In this document: one piece after another, positions 1 through 9,902 of the stretch
Position numbering within the stretch: position 1 is the first letter of the stretch
Layout: every line of letters begins with the position of its first letter
Origin: Prorocentrum cordatum
Taxonomy: Eukaryota > Sar > Dinophyceae > Prorocentrales > Prorocentraceae
Assembly (NCBI GenBank): GCA_963575745.1
Contig: CAUYUJ010004581.1
Location: forward strand, 27,361 to 68,966
Direction: 5' to 3'
Length of the DNA stretch: 41,606 nucleotides
Program-made: the position numbers and the translations under genes
Notes under the pieces: generated by a model
Databases searched by the model: none
The model's input: only the letters and a program-made list of their open reading frames with translations
What the model was told of the DNA's origin: nothing

Positions 1-840
1 TTGGCGTCTCTGGGCCTCCTTGGGAGTCCAATTGGGACCCTTTTCGGGCTCTTTTGGGTGCTTCTTGGGGGCCTCTTGGGGCTTCTTGGGGGGCTCTTGG
101 GGCCTCCTGGGAGCTTCTTGGGGCGCAACGCTAGACTTTTCGGATCGTGGTCCCCCTCTTGGGGCCATCTTGGGGCCCTCTTGGGCCGTCTTGGGCGCCT
201 CTTGGGCCGTCTTGGGGCCCTCTTGGGCCGTTTTGGGGGCCTCGTGGGAGCCTCTTGGGTAGTTTTGGGGCGATCTTGGGGGCCTCTTGGGCCGTCGTCA
301 ACGCCGTGAAAGCCGAAAAGCCGTGCATGCTCAAAATGTACCTTTTCCAATCGGAAATCAATAATATTGGCCTCCTGGTGGCCTCTTGGGACGCCTCTTG
401 GGGGCCTCTTGGGGCTTCTTCGGGGAGCTCTTTGGGCCTCCTGGGAGCATCTTGGGGCGAAAGGCTAGACGGTTCGGTTCGTGGTCCCCCTTTGGGGGCC
501 GTCTTGGGGCCCTCTTGGGCCGTCTTGGGCGCCTCTTGGGCCGTCTCGGGGCCCTCTTGGGCCGTTTTGGGGGCTTCGTGGGAGCCTCTTGGGCAGTCTT
601 GGGGCTGTCTTTGGGGCCTCCTGGGCCGTCGTCAACTCCGTGAAAGCCGAAAAGCCGTATATGCTAAACATGCACGTTTTCCGAACGAAAACACATGATT
701 TTGGCTTCTTGGGGCCCTCTTGGGACGCCTCTTGGGCGCCTCTTGGGGCGCCTTGAAGGCCTCTTGGGACGTCTTGGGGCTGTCTTGGGCGGTCTTGGGC
801 TCTTCTGGGACGGAAAAGGGGAGAACCCGAAAAACATACC
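1..840. repeat. Higher-order GGCCGTCTTGGG repeat array, copy 1 (plus orientation)
   Basis: Short 10-17 bp motifs built on GGCCGTCTTGGG and GCCTCTTGGGG are nested in units of about 320-335 bp. Each unit carries a less GC-rich marker of about 90 bp containing GTGAAAGCCGAAAAGCC, seen near 305-380 and 637-720, and a second marker GCTAGACTTTTCGG-like block near 130 and 467. Open frames in all phases are by-products of the repeat and encode only Leu/Gly/Trp/Pro strings, so no gene is called. Confidence 0.85.
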
Positions 841-869
841 AAAACCCGAAAGAAAACCCGAACACGGCA

Positions 870-1040
870 ATTAGAACGGTCATTAGACCACCGCATCCGG
901 GCCTCGCACACCCCCTAGACCCCCCCTTACGGGCTTCGCCCCAACTCAACGTCATCACTCGTACCTTTCTCTTTCCGTTACCTGGCCCGGCACAGAAACG
1001 GGAAGAGCGCTTCAGAAACAGGATCCGAAATTACTCGCAC
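870..1040. repeat. Array tail block, copy 1
   Basis: A non-repetitive block follows the array. Its core, about 890-985 (CGCATCC.. CCCTAGACCCC.. GGGCTTCGCCC.. CTCTTTCCGTTA), recurs at about 2508-2605 after the second array. This shows that array plus tail were duplicated as one segment of more than 1 kb. Confidence 0.7.
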
Positions 1041-1290
1041 CACCGTTCGTACTAAGAGCCTTGGCGTTGAGAGCTTCTTACGTCACCCCTCGCTCTTGGG
1101 AGCCTTGGTGTTCAGAGATTGTTGCGTTGCCGCCCGTTCCTGAGCCTTGGATGGGCCTGGGTGTCAGGAACTTGTTACGTCAACGCTCTCTGCTGGGAGC
1201 CTTGGTCTTATCAGCTTGATTACGTCACCGTTCGCTCTTGGGAGCCTTGGTGTGAGGAGCTTTTTGCGTTACCGATCGCTCTTTATTGGA
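1041..1290. repeat. Five-copy about 45-bp tandem repeat linking the two arrays
   Basis: The motif GAGCCTTGG followed by a variable stretch, then TTACGTCACC or TTGCGTTRCC and CGCTC, begins at about 1056, 1100, 1143, 1197 and 1241. The copies are diverged. No coding potential is visible. Confidence 0.75.
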
Positions 1291-2470
1291 GTCTCTGGGC
1301 CTTCTTGGGAGTCCTATTGCGGCCCTTTTGGATCCCTTTTTGGGGCCTCTTGAGGGCCTCTTGGGGGCCTGCTCTTGGGGGCCTCTTGGGGCCTCTTGGG
1401 GGGCTCTTGGGCCTCCTGGGAGCTTCTTGGGGCGCAACGCTAGACTTCTCGGTTCATGGTCCCCCTTTGGGGGCCGTCTTGGGACCCTCTTGGGCCGTCT
1501 TGGGCGCCTCTTGGACCGTCTGGGGACCCGCTTGGGCCGTGTTGGGGCCTCTTGGGAGCCTCTTGGGCCGTCGCGGGGCGGTCTTGGGGGCCTCTTGGAC
1601 CGTCTCCAAAAAAGCCGCATACGCTAAACATATACATTTTCCCATCGGGAATCAATGGTTTTGGCCTCCTGGTGGCCTCTTGGGACGCCTGTTGGTGGCC
1701 TCTTGGGGGCTTCTTGGGGGGCTCTTGGGGCCCCTGGGAGCTTCTTGGGGCGCAACGCTAGACTTTTCGGTTCGTGGTCCCCCTCTTGGGGCCATCTTGG
1801 GGCCCTCTTGGGCCGTCTTGGGCGCCTCTTGGGTTCTCTTGGGCCGTTTTGGGGGCCTCGTGGGAGCCTCTTAGGCCGTCTTGGAGCGGTTTGGGGGGCC
1901 TCTTGGGCCGTCGTCAACGCCGTGAAAGCCGAAAAGCCACATATGCAAAAAATGCAGTTTTCCAATGGGAAATCAATGATTTGGGCCTCCTGGAGCCTCT
2001 TGGGGGGCCTCTTGGGGGCTTCTTGGAGGGCTCTGGGGGCCTCCTGGGAGCGGCTTGAGCCGAAAGGCTAGACTTTTCGGTTCGTGGTCCCCCCCTTGGG
2101 GCCGTCTTGCGGCCCTCTTGAGCCGTCTTGGGCGCCTCTTGGGCCGTCTCGGGGCCCTCTCGGGCCGTTTGGGGGGCCTCTTGGGAGCCTTTTGGGCCGT
2201 CGTGAGGCGGTCTTTGGGGCCTCTTGGGCCGTCGTCGACGCCGTGAAGGCCGACGTCGTCGTCTACGCCGAAAAGTATGTTCTTGGTCTCTTGGGGCCCT
2301 CTTGGGACGCCCCTTGGGCGCCTCTTGGGGCGTCTTGGAGGCCTCCTGGGCCGTCTTGAGCGGTCTTTTGCTCTCTTGGAGCGCTCTTGGGCCGTCTTGG
2401 AGGTATCTTGGGCCGTCTTGGACCTCTCTCGGACCGTCTGGAGCGCCCAAGACGGCCCAAGAAGCGCCCA
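1286..2470. repeat. Higher-order GGCCGTCTTGGG repeat array, copy 2
   Basis: It starts with a close match to the first bases of the window (GTCTCTGGGCCT.CTTGGGAGTCC). The 320-bp unit markers recur at about 1605-1680, 1915-1990 and 2235-2290, and the GCTAGACTT marker at about 1439, 1756 and 2067. It is a paralogous copy of the array at 1-840. Confidence 0.85.
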
Positions 2471-2507
2471 AGAGGCCTCCAAGACGCCCCGAGCGGCCAT
2501 AAACACG

Positions 2508-2605
2508 CATCCCTCCGCCCCTCCCCATCCTCTGGACCCCTCCCTAGAGGGCTTCGCCCAAACACAACGTCAACACTTGTAACTCGCTCTTTCCGTTATC
2601 CGCCG
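2508..2605. repeat. Array tail block, copy 2
   Basis: This matches the block at about 890-985 (GCATCC, CTCTGGACCCC, GGGCTTCGCCC, CTCTTTCCGTTA in the same order) and lies directly downstream of the second array. Confidence 0.7.
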
Positions 2606-2754
2606 CCTCCTGCCGACTCATCGCAGGGGTGCCTGGCGTGCCAAATCCTATTGGTTTTGGTTTTGGTTCTTTTCCCAAAAGAACTCCCCCTGGGGCTCCG
2701 GCGCGTCCCGCTGGCCACCCGGAAGGATGCCGAAAGATCTTCCAGAGGTGGTTG

Positions 2755-3060
2755 CAAAGGGTTTTTCCGTCCCAAATGGCTCCAAGATGCCCTCCAAGAC
2801 GCCTCCAAAGACGGCCAAAATGGCCTCCAAGACGGCTAAGATGGCCCCAAGACGGCCCAAGTGGCCTCCACGACGTCCTCCAGGAAGGCCCGAATACGAG
2901 ACCTATGTTGCTTCACATCACCAATTTGGCCCCTGCTGACTTTTTCAAAATAATATATTGGGATGAAACCCTGCCGCTGGATATATCGAGCACAGTTGAT
3001 CACATCACAAACGCTCCTGCGAGCCCCCACCAAAATGGCAAGAAATGGTAAGCTCAGATC
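2755..3060. other. CCAAGACGGCC minisatellite and short unique stretch
   Basis: About 2775-2890 is a CCAAGACGGCC/CTCCAAGATGG minisatellite, the opposite strand sense of the first arrays. About 2900-3060 is lower in GC and not repetitive. A short plus-strand frame runs through it to a stop at 3051, but it begins in repeat and matches nothing I recognise. Confidence 0.5.
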
Positions 3061-3210
3061 CGCATGGCTACATTGCAACCGAACCGCTTGACCACCATCT
3101 CGACCGAACTGGCGGAATTCGACCACGCGTCCGACAAAATGCGTTCGACGAGGGATGCGCTGCACAATGCCCCGGCCACGGGCAGCGCTACGAGGGAAAG
3201 CGGGCCCTTC

Positions 3211-3247
3211 GAGGTGTCACTTTCAGTGCCCCTGAAAGTGACACCTC
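3211..3247. repeat. Perfect 16-bp inverted repeat (hairpin)
   Basis: GAGGTGTCACTTTCAG at 3211-3226 and its exact reverse complement at 3232-3247 are separated by the 5-base loop TGCCC. A related hairpin lies at 3376-3406, so this is a repeated module. Confidence 0.85.
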
Positions 3248-3375
3248 CCAGGGCCCACTTAAAGAGCACCAGAAAGGCTCCAAGAAGGCCCCGAGAAGGC
3301 CCCAGGGCGGCACCAAGAGGGCCCCCAGAGGGACCCAAGAGAGGCCCCAAGAAGGGCCCAAGAGGGCCCTCCGCA

Positions 3376-3406
3376 GTGTCACTTTCAACTCCCGTGAAAA
3401 TGACAC
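3376..3406. repeat. Second copy of the hairpin, one stem mismatch
   Basis: GTGTCACTTTCA at 3376-3387 pairs with 3395-3406 with one mismatch across a 7-base loop. Both hairpins are followed by CTCCCAGGGCCCACTTA. Confidence 0.75.
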
Positions 3407-4039
3407 CTCCCAGGGCCCACTTAGGGCCTCAGAAAAGCTCTAAGAAGGCCCTGAAAGGGCCACAGAGAGCCGCCCTGGGTTCAACTCCGCGTGGCGGAGT
3501 TGGAAGCGATAACTTCAATACCCTACTGGAGGCCTCTTAGGGGCCCTAAGACGGCACTGAAGAACCCCCTCGGGGCTTTTTCAAAAGCAGAGGAGGGCGC
3601 AAAAAGGGGCCTCAGTGAGCCCCTGGTCTAACTCCACCTGGCGGAATTGGAAGCGATATCGACCGGCGCCTTCATGGAGCCGCTCGGAGCTTCCAAGACG
3701 GCTCCAGAAGGCCCCAGGAGGGCCCCAAGAGGATCGAACGACGATTCCTGGAAGTGCACCAGTGAGACCCTTGTTGACCTCCGCCTGGCGGAGTTGGAAG
3801 CGACAATTTCCAGTGCCCTCTTGGGGCCTCTGGGGGGCCCCTCAGAAAGCTTTGGGGAGCACAGTGAAGGCCTTCGCAGGGCCGCGTGAGAGCCGTACCA
3901 GGGCCGCATGTGTGCGCGGATGGGGGCGACGAGTGCTGACGCTGACGAATATGAGAATGATGAGGGCGATCAAGGCTGGCCCGAAACAAATCCTGGCGCC
4001 ATTGCAGGCCGACGATTATCGGCCACGCCGCCAGGACGA

Positions 4040-4240
4040 CGCCAAGCAACAAAACGACACCAACCAACAAAACGACACCAACCAACAAACCAACAAATCG
4101 ACACCGACCAACAAAAGGACACCAAGCAACAAAACGACACCAAGCAACAAAACGACACCAACCAACGAAACGACACCAACCAACAAAACGGCACGAATCA
4201 ACAAAACGGCACTGACCAACCAAACGACAAATCACTTCAC
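4040..4240. repeat. 18-bp minisatellite, strand-asymmetric (C/A on plus)
   Basis: About eleven diverged copies of CAACAAAACGACACCAAC. The plus strand is almost only A and C with one G per unit. The period is a multiple of three, so long Thr/Asn/Lys/Gln frames are open; these are read as repeat, not protein. Confidence 0.8.
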
Positions 4241-4494
4241 GACACCAATGAACAACGCGAAATCCACCGACCGCCAACCAAGCATAAAATCAACCGACAC
4301 AACGAAACCAACCCATAGAGCCAGACCAACCACTGGATTCGTGAGTCGGGGTAGTCATGGAAGTGAGCCGCTGCAGCCCGCGGAAGCCATTAACAGTGAC
4401 CAGAGCACCGCAATGCAGCAGCGTCCCCGGGCGGCGGCGGGAGTCTCGGATCTCCCGCGGGACTGGAGCGTAGCGAGTTCGTCCTGGGTCCGGT

Positions 4495-4550
4495 TTAGTG
4501 AAGTGAAGAATTTCGGGGTGCTTGCATGGCAAAAACCTTCACTTCACTAA
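4495..4550. repeat. 14-bp perfect inverted repeat with 28-base loop
   Basis: TTAGTGAAGTGAAG at 4495-4508 is the exact reverse complement of 4537-4550. The loop holds no recognisable gene. It could be a stem-loop or the remains of a very short inverted-repeat element. Confidence 0.75.
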
Positions 4551-4810
4551 TCTGGGGCCCCTGGAGCCCCAGGGCGTTTCAGGTCCCCTCGCTGTCTGGG
4601 TAGTCCAGGGGGCGCAGTGGCGGCTTACCAGAGGCCCTGTTCCCTAGCCTCACTTGCTTTCACCCGTGGTGCTCGACGGCCGTCTCGGAGCTGTCTTGTG
4701 GCGGTCTGGGGCAATCCCGAAGCCTCTTGGAGCCATCCCAAGGCCCCAAGGCGCCACCAATGGGGGCCCCAAGAGAGCTCCCAGAGGGCCCCGAAAGGCC
4801 TACAACAGAT

Positions 4811-5007
4811 TGCACGTTCGCGCGAATTCTTTGTACCACTTTGGGGGGTCCCTCTTGGGGCCCTCGGGGAACGTTCTTGGGGCCCTCCGAGGGCCCACTG
4901 GGGCCCCGGGAAGGCCCCAAGAACGCTCCCAGAGGGCCCCAAGAATGCTCCAAGAGGGCCCCAAGAGGACCCCCACAAGTGACAAAAACTATTTGCATGA
5001 GGGTGCA
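4811..5007. repeat. Large imperfect inverted repeat, arms about 85 bp
   Basis: The left arm (about 4811-4893, containing CCCTCTTGGGGCCCTC) is mirrored by the right arm (about 4925-5007, containing GAGGGCCCCAAGAGGA). Outer parts pair as TGCAC..CTTTGTACCACTT with AAGTGACAAAAAC..GTGCA. The centre near 4895-4915 is itself palindromic (GGGCCCACTGGGGCCC). Such an arm length would extrude a cruciform or fold back in RNA. Confidence 0.65.
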
Positions 5008-5009
5008 AC

Positions 5010-5500
5010 TTACTCGGCGCCTCTTGGGGCGCTCTTGGAGCCGTGCTGGGCGCCACTCGTGGACGACATGGGCTGGGCGACGGCATGTGGACCCTGTCGC
5101 TTGGGCCATCGGGGGTGCTCCCCAATGGGGCCACGAAGCGTGTGAGCGTATGACGGAATGGGCTGGGCGGCGGCCTGTGGGCCCTGCCTGTGGGGCCGTC
5201 GGTGCAGCTCCCCGTGGGGCCACGGAACGTGCGAAACGTATGCCAAAATATGCTGGGCGGCGGCCTGGGAAACCTGCCGCTGGGACCTTTTTGTTGGTGG
5301 AGCTGCCTATGGGGGCACGAAATGTCTGAGGGTGTGTCAATGTGGCCTGGGCGACGGCATGTGGACCTTGCCGCCGGGACCTCCGATGCACTCCTCATGG
5401 GGACACGAAGCGTCTGAGGGGCGTGCCGACATGGGCTGGGCGGCGCACTAAGACCCCTGCCGATGGGGCCTTCGGTGGAACACCTCACAAGGCCGCGAGA
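5010..5500. repeat. Diverged array of the 89-90 bp satellite
   Basis: About five diverged units share ordered landmarks with the array at 15420-17945: a GGGACCTTCGGTGG-like block, GCTCCCTATGGGGCCACGAA, CGTGTGAGGGGTGTGCC and ATGGGCTGGGCGG. The copies differ much more from each other than those of the later array, so this is an older relative. Confidence 0.7.
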
Positions 5501-5544
5501 CTTGCGGGGGATGTGGCGAAGCAGAGACGCGGGGGAACAAGGGG

Positions 5545-5655
5545 GGTGTTTTGATGATGTTGATGAGGATGGTGGTGGTATTGATGATGGAGACGACGAG
5601 AATGCTGATGATGCTGATGATGATGGTGATGCCGACGATGACGATGGACGATGAC
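5545..5655. repeat. GATGAT/GACGAT simple repeat
   Basis: Low-complexity TGATGATGTTGATGAGG-type sequence follows the diverged satellite. A similar GATGACGATGATGATGG tract follows the second satellite array at 17941. Confidence 0.75.
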
Positions 5656-5724
5656 GACGGGGACACGCGGAGAGCAGGGGCAGATACGCGAAGAGGGAGG
5701 ACGAGGGAGGGGGCCGGAAGAAAT

Positions 5725-5800
5725 GACGCGGGGCGGTGTATCTTCAAAACGAAGAACCAACACTGCAATATGGTAGGGAATTTCTGGACGACCCCCCCCC
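5725..5800. repeat. Shared post-satellite flank, copy 1
   Basis: The stretch around 5748-5790, beginning TCTTCAAAACGAAGAACC, aligns with 18053-18093 at about 84% over 38 bases. Both copies follow a satellite array and a simple repeat, so the whole composite seems to be duplicated. Confidence 0.65.
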
Positions 5801-5836
5801 GTGGCGCGGTCAATGTCCGCGACAGCATCGCTGGCA

Positions 5837-6097
5837 CTACGAACCAAATGTTCGAACTCTTCCTGCGACGTTACCCGCGGGGTGGATCAGCCAGGGATGG
5901 GGGGCCAAACCGCCCCAGCGCAAAGCAAATGTACAATCCTGAGAAACCCCAGCCCACATCAACCGATCCGCATTAAGCACGCAAGCCTTTGACGACCACA
6001 ACGCACGTGACGTCGCATAACGCGACGCGCCATCGAAAACGTTCGACGCGCGCCTCGGAATGACATCGGGCTTCATGGAACGTCGAATGGAAAACAT
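5837..6097 (-). CDS. Unrecognised short ORF, doubtful
   Basis: An 86-residue minus-strand frame in a non-repetitive block of about 330 bases. Composition is ordinary, with mixed hydrophobic and charged residues and four tryptophans, unlike the repeat-derived frames nearby. No motif or family is recognised. It could be a degraded exon or retroelement fragment, or chance. Confidence 0.2.
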   Translation of the reverse strand: MFSIRRSMKPDVIPRRASNVFDGASRYATSRALWSSKACVLNADRLMWAGVSQDCTFALRWGGLAPHPWLIHPAGNVAGRVRTFGS

Positions 6098-6149
6098 GAA
6101 AAACCGCCCTGTGGGCTCCGAGACCCAAAATTACTGATGTGAAAGATTT

Positions 6150-7080
6150 CGGGTCGTCGAGAAGAGGCCAAAATCATTGATTTTCCTCAGGTTGTTGAAG
6201 GATGTTGGTATTTGCGCCTTTTCGGCTTTCCGACGGCCCAACGGCCCAAGAGGCCCCCAAGGTCGCCCCAAGATCGCCCAAGAGGCCTCCAAGATGGCCC
6301 CATGACGGCCCAAGAGGCTCCCAAGACGGCCCCAAGAGGGCCCCAAGACGGGCCAAGAGACCTCCAAGACGCCCAAGATGGCCTCTTCGGCCCAGAGAGG
6401 CCCCCCAAACGGCTCCCGACGGCGTCAGACGTGCCAGGAACCCACCAAGATGGCCTAAGTTGGCTCGAAGCTGGCCCAAGACGGCCCAAGACGGCCCAAG
6501 GGCTCCAAGAGGCCTCCAGGAAGGCTTGTTTTAAGGATTTTGACATTTGCTTCTTTTCGGCTTTCCGACGGCCCGAGACGGCCCAAGAGCCCCCAAAGAT
6601 CGCCCAAAGATCGCCCAAGAGGGCTCCAAGATGGCCCAGGAGGCCTTAAGACGCCCAAGATGGCCTCCAAGACGGCCCTGGAGCATTCCAAGAGGGCCCC
6701 GAGTCGGCCCAGAGAGACCCCCCAAACGGCTTCCAACGGCGTCAGGCGGGCCAGGAGCCCCCCAAGACGGCCGAAGATGGCCTTAAGATGGCCCAAGAGG
6801 CCTCCAAGAAGGCCTCCAGGAAGGCCCGAAAAGGCAAAAATCATTGATTTCCCAAGAGTTATTGAAGAATTGTGGCATTTGCTTCTTGCTCGGCCTTCCG
6901 ACGGCTCGAGACGGCCCAAGTGCCCCCAAGATCGCACAAGACGGCCCCAAGCGACCCCCAAGACGGCCCAAGAGGCCTCCAAAACGCTCAAGATGGCCGC
7001 CAAGACGGCCCAAGAGCCCTCCAAGACGTCCTCCAAGAAGGCTCGAAGGGGTCAAAATGGCCTCCAGGCGGCCAAGATGA
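6150..7080. repeat. Higher-order repeat array in inverted orientation
   Basis: Three units of about 300-360 bp. Each opens with an AT-richer marker (about 6160-6235, 6520-6565 and 6815-6905: AAAATCATTGATT, CATTTGCTTCTT, CTTTTCGGCTTTCCGACGG) followed by CCCAAGACGGCC minisatellite. The reverse complement matches the markers of the arrays at 1-2470, so it is the same family on the other strand. Confidence 0.8.
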
Positions 7081-7264
7081 CCTTCAAGATGCCCATGTTT
7101 CCCCGGAGGCTTTCCAAACCGATTCGGGGAACACATGATCCGATAGCTTGGCAGGTCTGGCCTCAACGTTCGGCAACATAGGCGCTTCCAAAAAGGCAGG
7201 GGGCGGCGGTGATTCGTCGTAGGCGTCTTCGATATATACTGCAAGAACCTATTGGATGTGGTCC

Positions 7265-7610
7265 AGGATCGCCCGTGGCCTACTTTGGCCTCCCATGGCC
7301 TCCCGTTGCCTCCAAGGGCCTGCTGTTGCCTGCCGACCCCCCCCGTCGCCTCCCGTTGCCTCCTGTGGCCTCCTATTGCCGTCCCTCTACCTATCCCTAT
7401 CCCCATCCCTATCCCGATCCCTCTATTCCTATCCCTACATGCCTTTCCGTATTACTCTCCTCCCTGTCCTATCGTATATCCCCATCTCCATCCCGATCCC
7501 TGTATCCCGGTACCCCTGGCCATAGATTCCTATCCCTACCCCTATCACTGTATCCAGCCCCCACCCCATCGTGCCCCCCCCATCGTGCCCCCCACCCCCC
7601 TCGTGCCCGT
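7265..7610. repeat. GGCCTCCCGTTGCC and CCCTAT pyrimidine-rich repeats
   Basis: About 7270-7385 is a TGGCCTCCCRTTGCC minisatellite. About 7385-7560 is a degenerate CCCTAT/CCCCAT/CCCGAT hexamer tract, followed by CCCCCCATCGTG repeats. It differs from the dinoflagellate telomere repeat CCCTAAA. Confidence 0.7.
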
Positions 7611-7703
7611 GTAGAGCTGTTTGGAGTCTTGTTCCGCAGGGTTGCCGTTCCGACTTGACCAGGAAGTTGAGGCCCAACTCGGGGGACATACGATTGGGGG
7701 AGC

Positions 7704-8396
7704 TCATCTTCGATTGGGGTGCGTGCAAACAACCCCCCAGGGCCCCAGGGGTACATCCCGGAAGTCACGGATTTTCTGAGCGGCCAGCTGTTCGGCGGGG
7801 GACTCGGGGATTGGTGGAGGTAACCCGCCTGCGAGTACCCACGACAATAAGGCAAGAAGGACGGGGCGACGGCAACGAGTCGAGCGCCCGACAAGACTGC
7901 AACCGAATCGAAGGAGTCCATCTGGATCTCCTTCCTGAGCATCCACCCCCGCCCAGTCCTTGACGAAATACATGCGCGGCTGCGTAGGGATGTCCCCGTC
8001 GGCGAACAGGGCGTCGCTGCGCGTGAGGAAGAGCCTCCGGGGATGGCCGGATCTCCCGCGGGGCATCGCACTACGCACTGCTGGGACCCCAGCGGCCATC
8101 GAGAAACACGCAGCTGCCGAGCAGCCGAGGACGAGCCCCATCCGGCCCCACCGTCCATCGAGCAGACATTTTGGACGCCCGAAATGGGTACAATGCCCAA
8201 CAACAAATGTTGACCCAAACCAAACGCGGCCGCTGTTGGGCAGGCGGCCGTTTGTCTCAAGTGGACACAGGCCGCGGCGGCGCGGACAGCGAGTCCTGTT
8301 CAAAATGAACAGGAACTGCTGGTGGGCATCGTACCCATTGCTCTGTATCCAGTCCCTTCGTGCTGAGCCATAGCCGCCACTTGTCCCCCTCCCCAT
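7704..8396 (-). CDS. Unrecognised ORF, possible exon
   Basis: A 230-residue minus-strand frame in one of the few non-repetitive parts of the first 24 kb. The middle and end (about residues 130-230) have normal protein-like composition. No domain is recognised, and a competing minus-strand frame of 263 residues overlaps it, so the frame is not certain. If real it is more likely one or two exons than a whole gene. Confidence 0.2.
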   Translation of the reverse strand: MGRGTSGGYGSARRDWIQSNGYDAHQQFLFILNRTRCPRRRGLCPLETNGRLPNSGRVWFGSTFVVGHCTHFGRPKCLLDGRWGRMGLVLGCSAAACFSMAAGVPAVRSAMPRGRSGHPRRLFLTRSDALFADGDIPTQPRMYFVKDWAGVDAQEGDPDGLLRFGCSLVGRSTRCRRPVLLALLSWVLAGGLPPPIPESPAEQLAAQKIRDFRDVPLGPWGVVCTHPNRR

Positions 8397-8841
8397 TCCT
8401 GCTCCTCCTTATTGTCTTCCCTCCTGCGGCTCCTCCGCTCCCTTCGGCTTCTCTCCCCCCCTCACCGCTCCTCCCCGCCCTTCGCCTGCAGAGCGGGCCG
8501 CCCGCCCGGCTGCCCAAGCTGTGGCGTGGCGGTACCCCCCCCCCCACGGCCAGCGCCGAGAGCACGCCGCGGGCGGGCAGAAGCGGCGAGCAGGCGAGGG
8601 GCTCGGGCAGGCAGCTGGGGGGCTTGACGCACCACTGGATCGAATGCGCACAGAAGCAGTTGTGAACCTCATTGGCTTGTCCAAGGATGCCAGTTTCGAT
8701 CGCAAGTTGAGAATGCGAACGAGGGGGAAGGAGGACCAGCAGCAGCAGCAGCAGCGGCAGCAGGCGCAGGAACAGCAGGCGCATCGCGAGGCCGTAGGAG
8801 GAGCCCACGCCGCCCGACCACCCGCGGCCGGCGCTGCGCAA
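8257..8841 (-). CDS. Unrecognised ORF with signal-peptide-like start, possible exon
   Basis: A 194-residue frame. Residues about 19-40 form Met-Arg followed by a leucine-rich hydrophobic core, then polar residues, which reads like a secretory signal. However, part of the leucine run comes from a CTG/CAG trinucleotide repeat (plus 8740-8790). The segment near the 3' end looks protein-like but belongs to no family I recognise. The TIR element at 9003-9410 lies just upstream in gene sense. Confidence 0.22.
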   Translation of the reverse strand: MRSAGRGWSGGVGSSYGLAMRLLFLRLLPLLLLLLVLLPPRSHSQLAIETGILGQANEVHNCFCAHSIQWCVKPPSCLPEPLACSPLLPARGVLSALAVGGGVPPRHSLGSRAGGPLCRRRAGRSGEGGREAEGSGGAAGGKTIRRSRNGEGDKWRLWLSTKGLDTEQWVRCPPAVPVHFEQDSLSAPPRPVST

Positions 8842-9002
8842 AGCGCCATCGATTCACGCCTCCTCCGCGCTCGCGCACCGCCCCCTGCGTGGATGCAGAA
8901 GAGCAGCACCTCTCGAGCCACGCCCGCGAGCCGCGACGCCGCGAGCTCCTCTCTGCTCCCCTGCGCTGGTGACCCCCCCAGGGGCTTCTCGCCCGCACAC
9001 TC

Positions 9003-9116
9003 AAGTCGGCCCTGTCCCTCTACGGGAGGGATACTCAAACATAATCCGACACTCATATGGGGACGATTTCGTGACGATTTGTTGGGACACTTTCTGATCG
9101 CGTTATGAATATATAT

Positions 9117-9153
<37 letters not shown>

Positions 9154-9174
9154 CAGATAGATATATAGACATAT

Positions 9175-9245
<71 letters not shown>

Positions 9246-9311
9246 GATAGATAGATAGATAGATCTATATAGATAGATATATAGATATATAGATAGATAT
9301 ATAGATAGACC

Positions 9312-9363
<52 letters not shown>

Positions 9364-9410
9364 TGTATATACTGTCGTCCAACATCCGCCTGTAGGAGGA
9401 CATGCCCGAC
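9003..9410. mobile_element. TIR element A (introner/MITE-like), 408 bp, with GATA microsatellite
   Basis: The left end at 9003-9030 reads AAGTCGGCCCTGTCCCTC and continues TACGGGAGGG. The right end at 9384-9410 is its imperfect inverse (CCGCCTGTAGGAGGACATGCCCGAC). Flanks share GCACA (8995 and 9417), a candidate target-site duplication. The interior is AT-rich and mostly a GATA array. It encodes nothing. Confidence 0.7.
9110..9366. repeat. (GATA)n microsatellite
   Basis: About 250 bases of GATA/TAGA with few interruptions, lying inside TIR element A. Frames through it give only Ile/Tyr/Leu/Ser strings on the minus strand. Confidence 0.95.
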
Positions 9411-9479
9411 CTGACAGCACATCCGTGCCGCATCGGGCCCCGGGGGGGCCCCCCCGCCCCCCCGGCCCGCTCCCCGCAG

Positions 9480-9765
9480 GCGTTTGCGCCGGGCCGTGGC
9501 CGCGGGCACCCGGAGGCCAGGACACGAAGAGGGGAGGGCGAGGAGGAGCGAGGAGGGGGGGGGGGCGAGAGCGAGGAGGACGAGGAGGAGCGAGGAAGGG
9601 GTGGGCGAGAGCGAGGAGACGAGGAGGAGCGAGGAGCGAGGACGAGGAGGCGAGGAGGAGCGAGGAGCGAGGAGGAGCGAGGAGGCGAGGACGAGGAGGA
9701 CGAGGAGGGGAGGACGAGGAGGAGCGAGGAGTGGACGGGCGAGAGCGAGGGGGGAGGGAGACGGC
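9480..9765. repeat. GAGGA purine tract
   Basis: A degenerate GAGGAGGAGCGAGGA tract, nearly all purine on plus. It is not coding; all frames give Arg/Glu/Gly strings. Confidence 0.85.
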
Positions 9766-9902
9766 AAACCACGATGGGGACGAGGAGGAGTGGCCTGGCC
9801 ACACGCCTCTGGCGCCCCGCGCGCCGCCGAGTGGCGCGCGACGCACGCGGCCATCCTCGCGCCCTCGCGGCCGTGGCCGTGGCAAATAGGACTGGTCCTA
9901 AA

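Larger units (their letters stand above)
3105..3810. repeat. About 145-bp repeats with a GGCGGARTTGGAAGCGA motif
   Basis: The motif GGCGGAGTTGGAAGCGA or its GGCGGAATTGGAAGCGA variant recurs at about 3493, 3642 and 3787, with a shorter match near 3112. At 3482-3502 it is half of a perfect 9-bp inverted repeat (CAACTCCGC, 3-base loop, GCGGAGTTG). The stretches between are GGCCCCAAGA-type minisatellite. Confidence 0.65.

Noticed and set aside
4040-4240. Thr/Asn/Gln-rich protein domain
   Set aside because: It follows directly from an 18-bp minisatellite; no start, no conserved flanking exon and no domain.
7385-7560. Telomere-like CCCTAT repeats
   Set aside because: The dinoflagellate telomere unit is TTTAGGG; these hexamers are degenerate and internal.
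9110-9366. Multi-pass membrane protein (Ile/Tyr/Leu strings)
   Set aside because: Pure translation of (GATA)n.
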